Positions 16,001 to 24,276 of a stretch of DNA of 53,578 nucleotides are shown piece after piece (the stretch's first letter is position 1; the number at the start of each line of letters is the position of its first letter). The notes beneath the pieces are model-generated. The model was not told the DNA's origin and made no database searches. It worked only from the letters and a program-made list of their open reading frames with translations. Origin of the DNA: Thermoanaerobaculia bacterium (GTDB lineage: Bacteria > Acidobacteriota > Thermoanaerobaculia > Gp7-AA8); contig JADGNZ010000042.1 of assembly GCA_017883205.1 (NCBI GenBank), positions 1-53,578 on the forward strand, written 5' to 3'. A program made the translations under genes and the position numbers.

Positions 16001-17969
16001 CACATTCACGCATACGGTGACGGCCGATACGCGCTACTACTACCGCGTCGCAAACGCTCCGCTCTGCGGCGGCATCGGCTCGTATGGGCAGGCCGGCAGC
16101 ACGCTGGTCACCGCGCCGCAGGCGGCGACGCAGACCAGTTTCGATTTCGCCCAGGCTCCGTGCGGCGGAACGAACTGCATCGTCCGGCAACCGCTCTTCA
16201 TCCCCGGATTCGCGACAGCGGGCAAGACCGCGCTGGCGGTGGGCGACACGTATAGCGTCAGCTCCGATGAATCGTTCGTCACGGTCTCCCCGTCGAGCGG
16301 CGCGCTGCCAGCCGAGGGGGTGACAGTCACCGTCACGATCGACACGTCGCAGCTCGACTTCGGCGCCACGCAAGCCAGCGTCACCGTTATCCGCACGCCC
16401 GCGGCGGGCAAGACCGGCGCGCTCGGCAACCCGCCTGCCACCAACACCGTTCCCATCTCCGTCAGCGTCGTCGCGCCGGTGACCCCGGTACCGAAAGATC
16501 CGAACGCGCCTCCCAACGCGCTGCTCATCCCTGCCATCGCGCACGCCGACGGAATCGGCACGCGCTTCGTCAGCGATGTTCGCCTCACCAACACCGCCGC
16601 GCAGTCGATCACGTACCAACTCACCTACACGCCGGCGAATACCGACGGCACGCAAAACGGCAAACAGACCACGATCTCGGTCGCAGGCGGCGAGACGATG
16701 GCACTCAACGACATCGTCAAAGACTGGTACGGCTCGGGATCGCTCGGCGAAGCGGGAATCGGATCGCTGGAGATCCGGCCGCTGAACTACGCGGGCAAAG
16801 ATCCGGTCAGCATCAGCCTGGCCACCGTCGCCTCCAGCCGCACCTACAGCGTGACCAGCCTCGGCACGTTCGGCCAGTTCATCCCGGCGCTGCAACTTGC
16901 GAACTTCCTCAGCAAGAGCGACACTTCGAAGATCTCGCTGCAGCAGGTCGCGCAAAGCAATGCCAGCGGCGGGTTCCGCACCAACCTCGGCTTCGTCGAA
17001 GGCGCAGGCCAGCCGGTCGATTTCGTGGCCACGCTGTACGACGATGCCGGCAACAAGCTCTCTGAACGTGCCTACAGCCTCAAACCGTTCGAGTCACAGC
17101 AGATCAAGATGGACACCTTCTTTAACGTGAACGGAGTCCAGCTGCCGAACGTCGCCGACGCGCGCGTCGAAGTGCGCGTCACCAGCGACACCGGCCGCAT
17201 CAGCGCGTACGCCTCCGTGCTCGACAACACCACGACCGATCCCCTGCTCGTCTTCCCGTCGGACGCGTCGAAGATCGCGTCGTCGCGCTTCGTCCTGCCC
17301 GGCGTCGCGGAGTTCGACAACGGCTTCTCAAACTTCCATACCGACATGCGCGTCTTCAACGGCGGCGCGTCGACAGCCAATGTGACCTTGCAGTACTACG
17401 CGCAGGGAACCAGCACACCGGCGGCGACTTCACAGGTGTCGATCGCGCCCGGAGAAGTGAAAGCGCTCGACAACGTGCTGGTCAAACAATTCAACCTGAC
17501 GACGGGCAACGGCTCGGTGGTGGCAACGACGACGTCCGACTCCTCGCTCGTCGTCACCGCGCGCACCTTCAGCCGCGACAAGGTCACCGGCGGCACGTTT
17601 GGCCAGTTCATCCCGGGCGTCACGACTGCTGACTCGGTCGGCAACGGCGACCGCGCTCTGCAGGTCCTGCAACTCGAAGAGTCGCCCGCCTTCCGCACGA
17701 ACCTCGGGCTCATGGAAGTGACCGGCAACGATACGACGGTCGAGCTCCTGGCCTACTCCCCCGACTCGAAGGTGGCCTCGCGGTTGGTGGTGCCACTCAG
17801 CGCGGGCCAGTACATCCAGAAGGGCGGCATCTTCAAGTCGATGGGATTCAACAACGTCTACAACGGCCGGATCACGGCGCGAGTCATCAGCGGCACCGGC
17901 CGCATCGCCGCCTACGGTTCCGTCGTCGACAACCGCACCACCGATCCGACGTACGTTCCCTCGCAATAG
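13005..17969 (+). CDS. Large secreted matrixin-like protease with Ig-like domains and a DUF4214-like insert
   Basis: 1654 residues from a TTG at 13005, preceded by GAGAGAGG. The frame is open upstream but that part overlaps the divergent gene. Residues 1-23 are a signal peptide. A domain of ~170 residues precedes the catalytic region with zinc motif HEVGHAIGLRHSD (H326, E327, H330, H336), typical of matrixins. Then come Ig-like domains of about 85 residues, marked by TYxWF or YQWYR and NYWVKVTNxCG. The third is interrupted (about residues 616-815) by a helical DUF4214-like segment with repeated NRWVNQIF/LLGRTP/EYFxL patterns. A fourth Ig-like domain, a fibronectin-like domain and two long C-terminal beta-repeats (each with GTFGQFIP and FRTNLG) follow. 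It is probably exported to the cell surface or medium; the substrate is unknown. Confidence 0.85.
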   Translation: MKSIRLAASVVFLLASAVSATVFQPTSDRQLADRSDSVVVATVRDAASQVRADGYVVTDYHLEIEETLKGTAAGTIIVSEIGGRSGDRFTFISDSAAYTPGEHVLVFLKKRSDGTYFTTSMAMGKFSFTRTASGEAVVTRDVSELRDDPARLANEFKQFVQGKTTASYATKLTPIATAFHPIATAAASAYTLTGCGAGCFPVRVQGGESGGGLAFLSSGTLGTVDGPGGISNAAAAWTSDPDSGIVLSYAGTSTSSAPDTEDGKNVVYLGYTGSDNGVCDGAMGCTIGVGNITHIYKGETFISISDADILVRPGITAAQYAALITHEVGHAIGLRHSDAGTPFSSSAIMTSSVNAAFGSNLQAWDHEAVSYVYGNGPPCQPPTSVSISGGGAYPSSQMATLNANLVGGNGTFTYAWFEGVAPDNSHPVGTNSSTFTTPPITATTNYWVKVNNGCGNVTAGAQVFVQQDTCTPAIINGQPNGQTISSGGTASMTVNAGGSPPLTYQWYRATSTADTSTPVGTNSPLFTTPALTQSTSYWVKVTNACGTALSNIATITVTTPGDCPKPSFAIQPASSNPVPGTPTYLVAFATGAISYQWYKGVTGDTSTPVNGSGPSNDRWVNQIFIDLLGRTADAGSLSSYSTLLGGGTPRTTVALSVLTSDEYRNRLMTSFYATFLHRTPSAPELSFWLPAFAANLSDEQIEAQLVASPEYFALSGGTNAGWITRIFNDVLGRTPSAAETATYSGFLGSSSRVTVGLSILKSSEAVNRRVQQYYSGFLRRNATAAEAGALVPAILGGVSDEQVIAQILDADEYFNYGTLLVVDPITVTTRYWVRATNTCGPTDSITATLTVPQCAAPVISDQPKNATGTFGVPISLSVVASGAVSYQWYRASSGDPSNPVSGGTGPVLTITPQATGFTDYWVKVTNSCGSTNSSTATTTINCGSRTMTVRTQPAATSGSTYTVSWNFDPQLDVRNDLQEATKPDFSDAVTFEVTGVGSRTFTHTVTADTRYYYRVANAPLCGGIGSYGQAGSTLVTAPQAATQTSFDFAQAPCGGTNCIVRQPLFIPGFATAGKTALAVGDTYSVSSDESFVTVSPSSGALPAEGVTVTVTIDTSQLDFGATQASVTVIRTPAAGKTGALGNPPATNTVPISVSVVAPVTPVPKDPNAPPNALLIPAIAHADGIGTRFVSDVRLTNTAAQSITYQLTYTPANTDGTQNGKQTTISVAGGETMALNDIVKDWYGSGSLGEAGIGSLEIRPLNYAGKDPVSISLATVASSRTYSVTSLGTFGQFIPALQLANFLSKSDTSKISLQQVAQSNASGGFRTNLGFVEGAGQPVDFVATLYDDAGNKLSERAYSLKPFESQQIKMDTFFNVNGVQLPNVADARVEVRVTSDTGRISAYASVLDNTTTDPLLVFPSDASKIASSRFVLPGVAEFDNGFSNFHTDMRVFNGGASTANVTLQYYAQGTSTPAATSQVSIAPGEVKALDNVLVKQFNLTTGNGSVVATTTSDSSLVVTARTFSRDKVTGGTFGQFIPGVTTADSVGNGDRALQVLQLEESPAFRTNLGLMEVTGNDTTVELLAYSPDSKVASRLVVPLSAGQYIQKGGIFKSMGFNNVYNGRITARVISGTGRIAAYGSVVDNRTTDPTYVPSQ

Positions 17970-17979
17970 CGTTTCCCTC

Positions 17980-18006
17980 GTGCGCGCGGCCCCCGGCCGC
18001 GCGCAC
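17980..18006 (+). terminator. GC hairpin after the matrixin gene
   Basis: A perfect 12-bp stem (GTGCGCGCGGCC, loop CCC, complement) begins 11 bases after the TAG stop. There is no T-run behind it, so it may be a weak intrinsic terminator or an mRNA 3' stabiliser. Confidence 0.65.
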
Positions 18007-18077
18007 GGCGTGCTTCATCCGTGCTTCATCTGTGCTCCGGGAGGGCCGCGGCGCTATCATTCAGTCTCAGAACTGAC

Positions 18078-18791
18078 ATGCCTCGCCTGCGAACAACCCT
18101 CGCATTCATCGCGATCCTGATTCCGACGCTGGCGCTCGCCGGCCCGGCGCACATTCGTCTGATCGCGCCTGCCACCGGCGTTGTGCTTCGCGGCGGCGGT
18201 ACGGCCGTGGTCTCGTGGGACGCGGATTCGCTTCCGGCAGCGGCCGAAGAGTGGGAGGCATTTCTCTCGATCGACGGCGGACAGCGTTACGCGATTCGCA
18301 TCACGCCGCATCTCGACATCGCCCGCCATCGCGCCTCATTCCCGGTTCCGAACATCACGACCGGCGACGCGCGCTTGCTTCTCCGTTTCGGCAATGAGCG
18401 AAGCGAAACGGAAGTCGAGATACCGGCTTCCTTTCCGATCGAGGGGACGCTCAATGGCACGCCGATCTGGCCTTCCGTCTCGGCATCCGCAGCGCCGGGA
18501 GAGGAAGCGCGCCACGGTGATGGCGGCGTCGTCGCCTGGGTAGCAGGCGGCCGCGATGGCCGCGGATCGCATCTCGTCACGGCGAGCATTCCTGAAAGCA
18601 TGCGCGGTCAGAGCCTTTGCTCTGGCGCCGGCGCACATTCGCTAACTGCCGCAATGCAGCGGGCGCCGCTCGCGGCGCCTCCCGATCAATCGCCGCTCTC
18701 TTCCAATCTCACGCATCAACGGCTGCCTTCTCGTTCGAAGAAAGCCACGATCACCGATGTCCTCCTCGTCTCGGGCCGGCTGAACATTTAG
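18078..18791 (+). CDS. Secreted protein preceding a TonB-dependent receptor
   Basis: 237 residues from the ATG at 18078, chosen because it opens a signal peptide (MPRLRTTLAFIAILIPTLALA). An upstream in-frame ATG at 18021 would bury it. No ribosome site is visible; a TATCAT about 20 bases upstream could be a -10, giving a short leader. The mature N-terminus (HIRLIAPATGVVLRGGGTAVVSWD) has the pattern of a small Ig-like beta-sandwich. The second half is Pro/Ser-rich and low in recognisable structure, so its exact end may owe something to chance. The TonB receptor gene starts 153 bases later on the same strand; a joint surface role is possible but not shown. Confidence 0.55.
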   Translation: MPRLRTTLAFIAILIPTLALAGPAHIRLIAPATGVVLRGGGTAVVSWDADSLPAAAEEWEAFLSIDGGQRYAIRITPHLDIARHRASFPVPNITTGDARLLLRFGNERSETEVEIPASFPIEGTLNGTPIWPSVSASAAPGEEARHGDGGVVAWVAGGRDGRGSHLVTASIPESMRGQSLCSGAGAHSLTAAMQRAPLAAPPDQSPLSSNLTHQRLPSRSKKATITDVLLVSGRLNI

Positions 18792-18944
18792 GAGCGATCC
18801 TCCGCTCTCGCCGGCGTTCCGCGACGCCGGAGCCGGCTGATTCTCGAAACCCCTTACCTCGTCTGAACGCTCGTCCGACGTGCCGGGTTCCTGAATCACG
18901 CCTGCCTCCGGCAGCGAACACCCCTTCCTTGGAGGACTCGTTCC

Positions 18945-20999
18945 GTGAAAAAACTTCTGTTGATTCTTCTCTTGATTACGAGCGTCGCCGCCGCGCAGAC
19001 GCCCGTTGTTCCTCCGCAGCACGAAACGATCGAAGTCACGGCTACGAGAGTGGCCGAAGACGTCCTCATCGTTCCTGCTTCGGTCACCGTCATCGACGGC
19101 GACGATCTTCGCTCCCGCAACGCCACCGACCTCGGCTCTGCTCTCTCCAACGTGGCGGGCGTCTCGATCGCTCCGGGCGGCGAAGGCGGCCCGGCGGGCG
19201 CGGTTCCCGAGATCTGGGGACTTCGCGAGTTCGACGCCTTCCTGCTCGTCGTCGACGGCGTACCGTGGGGCGGCGCCTTCAATCCCGATCTGCCCACGCT
19301 CGATCTCACCGATGTCGATCGCATCGAAGTGCTTCGCGGATCGGCGCCCGTGATGTACGGCGCAACGTCGTTCGTCGGCGTCATTCACGTCATCCATCGC
19401 GCAGCAGGAGCCGCGGGGAGCGGCCACGTCTCCGCCGGCTCGTACGGAAGCGGATCGATCGCGGCATCGGTGCCGATCTCGCAGACGCCTGAGCTTCAGC
19501 AGTCGATCAGCGCGAACGCCGATCGCAGACGCTTCCGCGACGACGACACCGGATTCGACCGCATCCACGCGCTTTATCGCGCATCGTCCCAGCGAACGGC
19601 CGGGACGTTCCACTTTGATGCGGACCTGACCGGCATTCGTCAGGACCCCAACAGCCCTCACCCGCGCATCGGAAGCAGCCTTACCAGCGAGGTTCCGATC
19701 GATGCCAATCACAATCCCGGCGATGCCCATCTCGATCAGAACCGCATCCATCTCGTCGGAGGCTGGGATGCGAAACTGGCTGGCTCGCCGTGGACGACGA
19801 CGATCGCCGTCTCCCATTCGACCTTCGACATCGTCCGCGGTTTCCTCACCGACGTCGTCAACACCGATCCGAATGCATTCGGCTTCTCGCAGAACCGCAA
19901 CGTCAATGACGTCTACTTCGATACGCACATCGTCCGCACGATCTCGCCGGCGTTGCGCATCGTCGCCGGACTCGATCATCTCTACGGCAACGCTCACGCG
20001 ACGAGCGCGACGTTCGACTACTTCGCGCCGCTGAGCGGCGGGCGCGGCGACCGCAGCGGCGACGTTCCCGTTTTCGAAGAGTTCGATGCGCGCGACCGCC
20101 GGAACTTCTCCGGTCTCTATGCAACCTCGCAATGGACCGCCAGCCCGCAGCTCCGTTTCGACATCGGCGCGCGATTGAACCGGACGACAGAAAGCCGCCA
20201 CACCGATGGTCCCGACGGCCCGGAGTCGCTGACGCGAACGTTCAACAAGCTCTCCGGAAGCGCCGGCGTCAGCTACACGATGTTCGCGCGCGGCCGGGAC
20301 ACGGCCGTGCTCTTCGCCGACTATCGCAATACGTTCAAGCCTGCGGCAATCGACTTCGGCCCCGAGGCGGAGGTGGACATTCTCAATCCCGAGACGGCAT
20401 CCAGCTACGAAGCGGGAGCGAAAGGGCGTTGCCAGGACGGGAAGCTGCGATGGACGGTTTCGTTGTTCCAGATGGACTTCCGAAACCTCGTGATCGCTAC
20501 GACAATCGATGGCTCGCCTGTCCTCCAGAATGCCGGCAAGGAACGCTTCCAGGGCGCGGAAGCGGAGGTGGAGTACGAATGGGCGCCGGAACTTCGAGCG
20601 GAATTCGGCTACAGCTATCACGACGCGCGTTTCCGCGACTTCATCAAGGAATTCGATCCGGGCATCCCCACGCAACTCGCAGGGAAACGGCTGGAGATGA
20701 CGCCATACAATCTCGCCAGCGCCGGTCTGCTTTTCGCGCCGAAAGGCGGATTCAACGCCACCGCCAACATTAACTACGCCGGCGACCGCTGGCTGAACAT
20801 GCGCAACACCGCGCCGGCAAAGGCCTACACCACCTGGTCCGCCGGCGTCGGATACCGAATGACCCGCGGCGAGTTGCGCCTTGACGGCCACAACCTGACC
20901 AACGTCCGCCCTCCGATCGCAGAGAGCGAGCTTGGCGACGCTCAGTACTACCTTCTGCCTGCACGCAGCTTCGACGTGTCCTACCGCTGGTTCTTCTGA
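18945..20999 (+). CDS. TonB-dependent outer-membrane receptor
   Basis: 684 residues from a GTG at 18945 with TTGGAGGA upstream. Signal peptide at residues 1-18 (cleavage near AAAQ). The N-terminal plug domain is clear: ETIEVTATR, an SVTVIDGDDL strand, DLGSALSNVAGV, LLVVDGVPWGG and RIEVLRGSAPVMYG. A 22-strand-type barrel follows (alternating aromatic and polar residues), ending in the aromatic C-terminal strand FDVSYRWFF. Such receptors import metal chelates, vitamins or glycans using TonB-ExbBD energy. The substrate is not identifiable; I saw no Fur box or cobalamin riboswitch motif in the 153-base leader. A 749-residue open frame on the opposite strand is a GC-driven shadow. Confidence 0.9.
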   Translation: MKKLLLILLLITSVAAAQTPVVPPQHETIEVTATRVAEDVLIVPASVTVIDGDDLRSRNATDLGSALSNVAGVSIAPGGEGGPAGAVPEIWGLREFDAFLLVVDGVPWGGAFNPDLPTLDLTDVDRIEVLRGSAPVMYGATSFVGVIHVIHRAAGAAGSGHVSAGSYGSGSIAASVPISQTPELQQSISANADRRRFRDDDTGFDRIHALYRASSQRTAGTFHFDADLTGIRQDPNSPHPRIGSSLTSEVPIDANHNPGDAHLDQNRIHLVGGWDAKLAGSPWTTTIAVSHSTFDIVRGFLTDVVNTDPNAFGFSQNRNVNDVYFDTHIVRTISPALRIVAGLDHLYGNAHATSATFDYFAPLSGGRGDRSGDVPVFEEFDARDRRNFSGLYATSQWTASPQLRFDIGARLNRTTESRHTDGPDGPESLTRTFNKLSGSAGVSYTMFARGRDTAVLFADYRNTFKPAAIDFGPEAEVDILNPETASSYEAGAKGRCQDGKLRWTVSLFQMDFRNLVIATTIDGSPVLQNAGKERFQGAEAEVEYEWAPELRAEFGYSYHDARFRDFIKEFDPGIPTQLAGKRLEMTPYNLASAGLLFAPKGGFNATANINYAGDRWLNMRNTAPAKAYTTWSAGVGYRMTRGELRLDGHNLTNVRPPIAESELGDAQYYLLPARSFDVSYRWFF

Positions 21000-21207
21000 T
21001 TCCGGTCATCGCAGGCGCGCGGCTCCGTCTGCGCGCCTGCGAGAGCAATCTGATTGACGAGGTTGCGAACCGTGTCGATGCGCTCCAACACCCGACCACC
21101 CAGCCGACCGCGCGGCGGCAACAAGGATCGATGACTGGCAGGGTCAGGTCGAAGCGAAAGTGTCGAATTGGCGCATTTCTCACACTCATCAGATTGATCC
21201 CTTTCCG

Positions 21208-21416
21208 ATCGAGCGCCTTCTCCCCCACGCTTCTTGTGGGGGAGAAGGTGGCGAAGCCGGATGAGGGGGCGTCCCAACCAGCACGACATCCGTGCATGTC
21301 CCGCGTTTTCAGGCAGTTCGGAAGAGGCTCGGTTGATCGCCCGGCGTGTTACTCCCCCCTCATCCGGCTTCGCCACCTTCTCCCCCCGAAAAGCACGGGG
21401 GGAGAAGGCGCTCGAT
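21208..21416. repeat. REP-like inverted doublet (family C, copies 1 and 2)
   Basis: Two copies of a ~64-base element in opposite orientation. Each has a CTTCTCCCC / GGGGAGAAGG stem followed by GGCGAAGCCGGATGAGGG. Copy 1 is at 21208-21271 and copy 2 reads backward at 21352-21416, about 80 bases apart. The same inverted arrangement recurs three more times in the window. Confidence 0.9.
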
Positions 21417-21495
21417 GGGAACGCACTCCAAAGAAGGAAGAGGTGCAGAAATGCGTGCTAAAAGACGGAAAGGGCGGTAATAAGTCGGAATCAGC

Positions 21496-21747
21496 GGTTC
21501 CGATGCCGCAAGCAACGGTTCCGATGCCGCAAGCAACGGTTTCGATGCCGCAAGCAACGGTTTCGATGCCGCAAGTAACGGTTTCGATGCCGCAAGCAAC
21601 GGTTCCGATGCCGCAAGCAACGGTTTCGATGCCGCAAGCAACGGTTCCGATGCCGCAAGCAACGGTTTCGATGTCGGAAGCAATGGTTCCGATGCCGGAA
21701 GCAACGGTTCCGATACCGGAAGCAACGGTTCCGATGCCGGAAGCAAC
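21496..21747. repeat. Twelve tandem 21-bp units
   Basis: Twelve head-to-tail units with the consensus GGTTCCGATGCCGCAAGCAA plus C. The main variation is C/T at the fifth base and CCGCA versus CCGGA in the last units. Because the unit is a multiple of three with no stops, several frames stay open on both strands: one plus frame reads VPMPQAT/VSMPQAT and another reads GSDAASN. The units are continuous, without spacers. No convincing start codon, ribosome site or flanking domain makes any of these frames a proven gene. Confidence 0.9.
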
Positions 21748-22075
21748 GCTTCCTATATCGCAATGTTTGCCCGTACTGACAAAGAACAACGGTTTCGAAT
21801 GGACCGGGGGGCCTTGGCCCCCATGCGGTTCGGCCCCAAAGGCCACCGTTACCTCCGAAGCCGCGCTAAGGCGCAACACGAACCCGCGGCTCCTGCAACT
21901 GACTTGATTTCACGGGAGTCCCAAGTCGAAATCAGAGGGGGTATTCCTCCGGCCGGGCACGCGCCAGGAGTTGTGAGGATGAGAGGGACACGTCTCGGCG
22001 CTTGTTTTCCTTCGCGGCGGATGGGACTTTGCCGAAAATCCGGCGTGGACAAGTTGCAGACTCATGACCGCTTCC
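21748..22075. other. Gene-poor stretch after the tandem array
   Basis: I see no supported gene. A short GC hairpin (GGGGGGCC-TT-GGCCCCC) is near 21807-21824. A plus-strand frame from 21763 to 22170 is open, but it runs antisense into the next gene and has no ribosome site or recognisable motif, so I leave it out. The whole interval 21000-22075 holds only repeats. Confidence 0.6.
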
Positions 22076-23251
22076 CTATGCCTTCCGCGTCTTCGCCAGT
22101 CGACTCTGCCGAGAAGACGCTTTTTCAGCGGCGTTTGCGCTCTTCGTCTTCGTTTGGCGAACCTTGCTGATCGACTTTCGTTTTCGGCGACGCACCGCCT
22201 CGAGCTTGCAACCAACCCGGTCGCAGATCTTTCGTGGCCGGCCGGGAAGCACGCGCCTTGCGGCCAAGGGACTGCCGCAAATGGCACAGAAGCGTCTCAC
22301 GGGACGCACGTCGAAGACGGCGGCTGATACCTGCAATACGAGGACAGGCAACAACAGTGGATGATGAAAGGCGCCCGCGTACGCAAAGTCGAGACTCGTT
22401 CTGCTGTCCCGACGCGGCGCCAGATAGATCCCGGGCGCGTCGTCGCTCCACGAACAGCGCAGATGGAGAGGACACCATGTCAGCCACTGATCAACAAGGT
22501 GTCCAATTCGGAATCGAAGGGCACGAATGATCTCGGCATGGTGGTCGTTTCCGAATCCATCCGGGTAGGAAAGCCATGGTCCTCTGCCTGCTAAGTTGTG
22601 CCTCGGCCAGATCTCTTTCCTGGGGATGTCGTTGCTGTTCAGGGCTGCTGCGGACTCAAGAATTGCTCGGAACTCTTTCGCTATTGAGCGCCAGGAGTCA
22701 ACTCTTTCGGCGTCCGATGGCGGAAGGCGTTGCCCTTGGACGTTACGCGCATTCTCGACAGTTGGCAGCGGGCAGGGCGAGAGTGGAGACAGCCATTGCG
22801 CAACTTCCTCACGCGTGAGGCGGTCGAATTCTTCTTGCAGACGTTCGACTCTTTCGCGATCGGGCCAAGCCTCCCTCATCTCTTCACCAATTGCTTTCCG
22901 ACGAGCGAGCGCGAGATGTTGCCTCTCAGCGGGGCTGGCTTCTGCGTGTGCTGGCGGAAGGCCATGAGCGCAGAGGTGAAGGCTGCCCCACCGTTTCGCG
23001 AAGCCAAATATCCGGGCAGCCGGTGCATCAGCGAGCTCGATGAATTCATCGAGCAACTGCCGGACTGTCCGAAGTCGCTCCAAGTCAGGTCCGTCTGTAA
23101 AGAACGGTCCGAATAGCAAGACCTGACTGTCGCTCGAAAGCTCTGGTTTTCGCGAATACCAGTGTGACGGCATTGGAAACTCACGGCCAAGATGCTCGCC
23201 TTCGATCAGCAGACCGGCGATTCGTTGCTGCCGTTCGATGCTTTTGGACAT
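22076..23251 (-). CDS. Uncharacterised protein with a C-terminal CGNR-like zinc finger
   Basis: 391 residues from the ATG at 23249-23251; the frame continues upstream without a ribosome site, and GTGAAG lies close upstream of the chosen ATG. The body is helical, with a block resembling CGNR-family proteins (LLDEFIELADAPAARIFGFA then KRWGSLHLCAHGLP). Near the C-terminus is a four-cysteine zinc finger, CAICGSPL...KICDRVGC, in the place where CGNR proteins carry theirs. A very basic lysine/arginine tail follows (VRRRKRKSISKVRQ). DNA binding is likely; whether it is a regulator or a defence component is not clear. An AT-rich stretch with TATATT lies just upstream, a plausible promoter. It neighbours the repeat-rich region. 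Confidence 0.7.
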   Translation of the reverse strand: MSKSIERQQRIAGLLIEGEHLGREFPMPSHWYSRKPELSSDSQVLLFGPFFTDGPDLERLRTVRQLLDEFIELADAPAARIFGFAKRWGSLHLCAHGLPPAHAEASPAERQHLALARRKAIGEEMREAWPDRERVERLQEEFDRLTREEVAQWLSPLSPCPLPTVENARNVQGQRLPPSDAERVDSWRSIAKEFRAILESAAALNSNDIPRKEIWPRHNLAGRGPWLSYPDGFGNDHHAEIIRALRFRIGHLVDQWLTWCPLHLRCSWSDDAPGIYLAPRRDSRTSLDFAYAGAFHHPLLLPVLVLQVSAAVFDVRPVRRFCAICGSPLAARRVLPGRPRKICDRVGCKLEAVRRRKRKSISKVRQTKTKSANAAEKASSRQSRLAKTRKA

Positions 23252-23339
23252 TGCTTCACGTTTATTCACGAAAATATAGTAGCAAGGCTGTCGCCGCCAG
23301 CCCATAGTTTTCTGCATGCAAACCAGAAAAGCTGCTCCC

Positions 23340-23504
23340 ATGAAAACAACAGACCGGACGCCAATAGCGGCGTTCTACCGCAGCAACGCGTTAACGGGTT
23401 CGGAACTCGCGCGGCGTGCCGGAATGAGCACGGGCCCAGAAAACGGGAGTGCATCCCTTGCGAAGTCCTCCTCCCACAACTGCGACACGAGGAAACGCGG
23501 ATGA
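23340..23504 (+). CDS. Very small ORF, uncertain
   Basis: 54 residues from the ATG at 23340 (an in-frame ATG lies at 23316). Divergent from the zinc-finger gene. The sequence is hydrophilic and unrecognised. The one argument for it is that its TGA overlaps the ATG of the next small frame (ATGA), which looks like designed coupling. No ribosome site is seen, so it may be chance. Confidence 0.25.
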   Translation: MKTTDRTPIAAFYRSNALTGSELARRAGMSTGPENGSASLAKSSSHNCDTRKRG

Positions 23505-23623
23505 GCATCGTTAATGTGGACATTCCATTTGAGGCAATCGAGCTATTCATTTTCCGGTCAACGTTGCTTGTTATCTTCGTGGTCGGGGCCGCAAGGATGA
23601 TCCGCGAACACCTTCGGCGATGA
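23501..23623 (+). CDS. Possible 40-residue membrane peptide
   Basis: ATG at 23501 preceded by GAGGAAA nine bases upstream. It encodes a short acidic N-terminus, one hydrophobic segment (LFIFRSTLLVIFVVGAARM) and a basic end (IREHLRR). The layout fits a single-pass inner-membrane peptide. It overlaps the previous tiny frame by four bases. No family recognised. Confidence 0.4.
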   Translation: MSIVNVDIPFEAIELFIFRSTLLVIFVVGAARMIREHLRR

Positions 23624-24276
23624 GGTCGCGCCGGGTTCCCGTACATCTGGCGCGAGGTGGCAAGCGTTCGTGCTGGCAGGCGTAGACGCCGAGGTCTTCG
23701 ATCTTGCGCGCGCGCCTCTTGCCGTCGAGGACTAGGTTCTTCGTGGTCGGCGCCGTCCTTCTTCCGCGGACAGAGTTTTTTGTCGCAGGGGCAGGTCATG
23801 AGGTAGAACATGACTATAGGAGGGGAAGCAGAAGGGTGGCCTTCGGTTTCTGATCCGTTTCGCTTTATGACCGGTCGTCGAACCGGCTCCTGCGAAAGCA
23901 GTCTTTGTTCCTGGTCTCCATTCCCGCCCACCCCTCCAACCTCCCTCTCAAACGCGACCACCTCCGGCGTGCGTCATGGCGTCTGCCCACCTCGGCGGGC
24001 AGGCGCTGGGCGTCGGTCGCCCGACCGGCTTTTCGCCAATCGTCTGACCAAGCGCGGCCCATGCCGTTCGTCAGACACGGGGATGACGTCGCCCAGGAAG
24101 CGCTCGAGTTTGATCAACAACCGAAGGTCCGCCTGCGGTGGTACGCCTGACTAAGGCTACCAGGCTCAAAGCACGTCGCGTACGCTTGATTCCGCAGCTT
24201 TCGGAAATCGCATCGACGTCACCAACGCGTCACCAGAAAGCGTTTTTCCGCATCTCGCTTGTAAGATGTTCGCGCA
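23624..24276. other. 650-base stretch without a supported gene
   Basis: On the minus strand a frame from about 23811 starts MFYLMTCPCDKKLCPRK, with a cysteine cluster. After a +1 shift it reads NLVLDGKRRARKIEDLGVYACQ. This could be a decayed zinc-ribbon gene, but it is too weak to call. A second minus-strand segment (GVPPQADLRLLIKLERFLGD, about 24075-24145) looks protein-like but has no start and soon stops. I read the region as decayed coding sequence. Confidence 0.4.

Noticed and set aside
18792-18944. Cobalamin riboswitch ahead of the TonB receptor
   Set aside because: The leader lacks the characteristic GCCACTG and other B12-box sequences; only small GC hairpins are visible.
18642-20891. 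A 749-residue open frame on the minus strand
   Set aside because: It lies antisense to the TonB-dependent receptor, has no domain I recognise, no ribosome site, and an Arg/Val/Asp/Glu-heavy composition typical of the complement of GC-rich coding DNA.
21496-21747. CRISPR array
   Set aside because: The units are contiguous with no unique spacers, and no cas genes are present.
21131-21907. A 258-residue frame containing the VPMPQAT repeats
   Set aside because: Its first 100 residues translate REP-like elements, and no ribosome site or domain supports a gene; openness follows from the 21-bp period.
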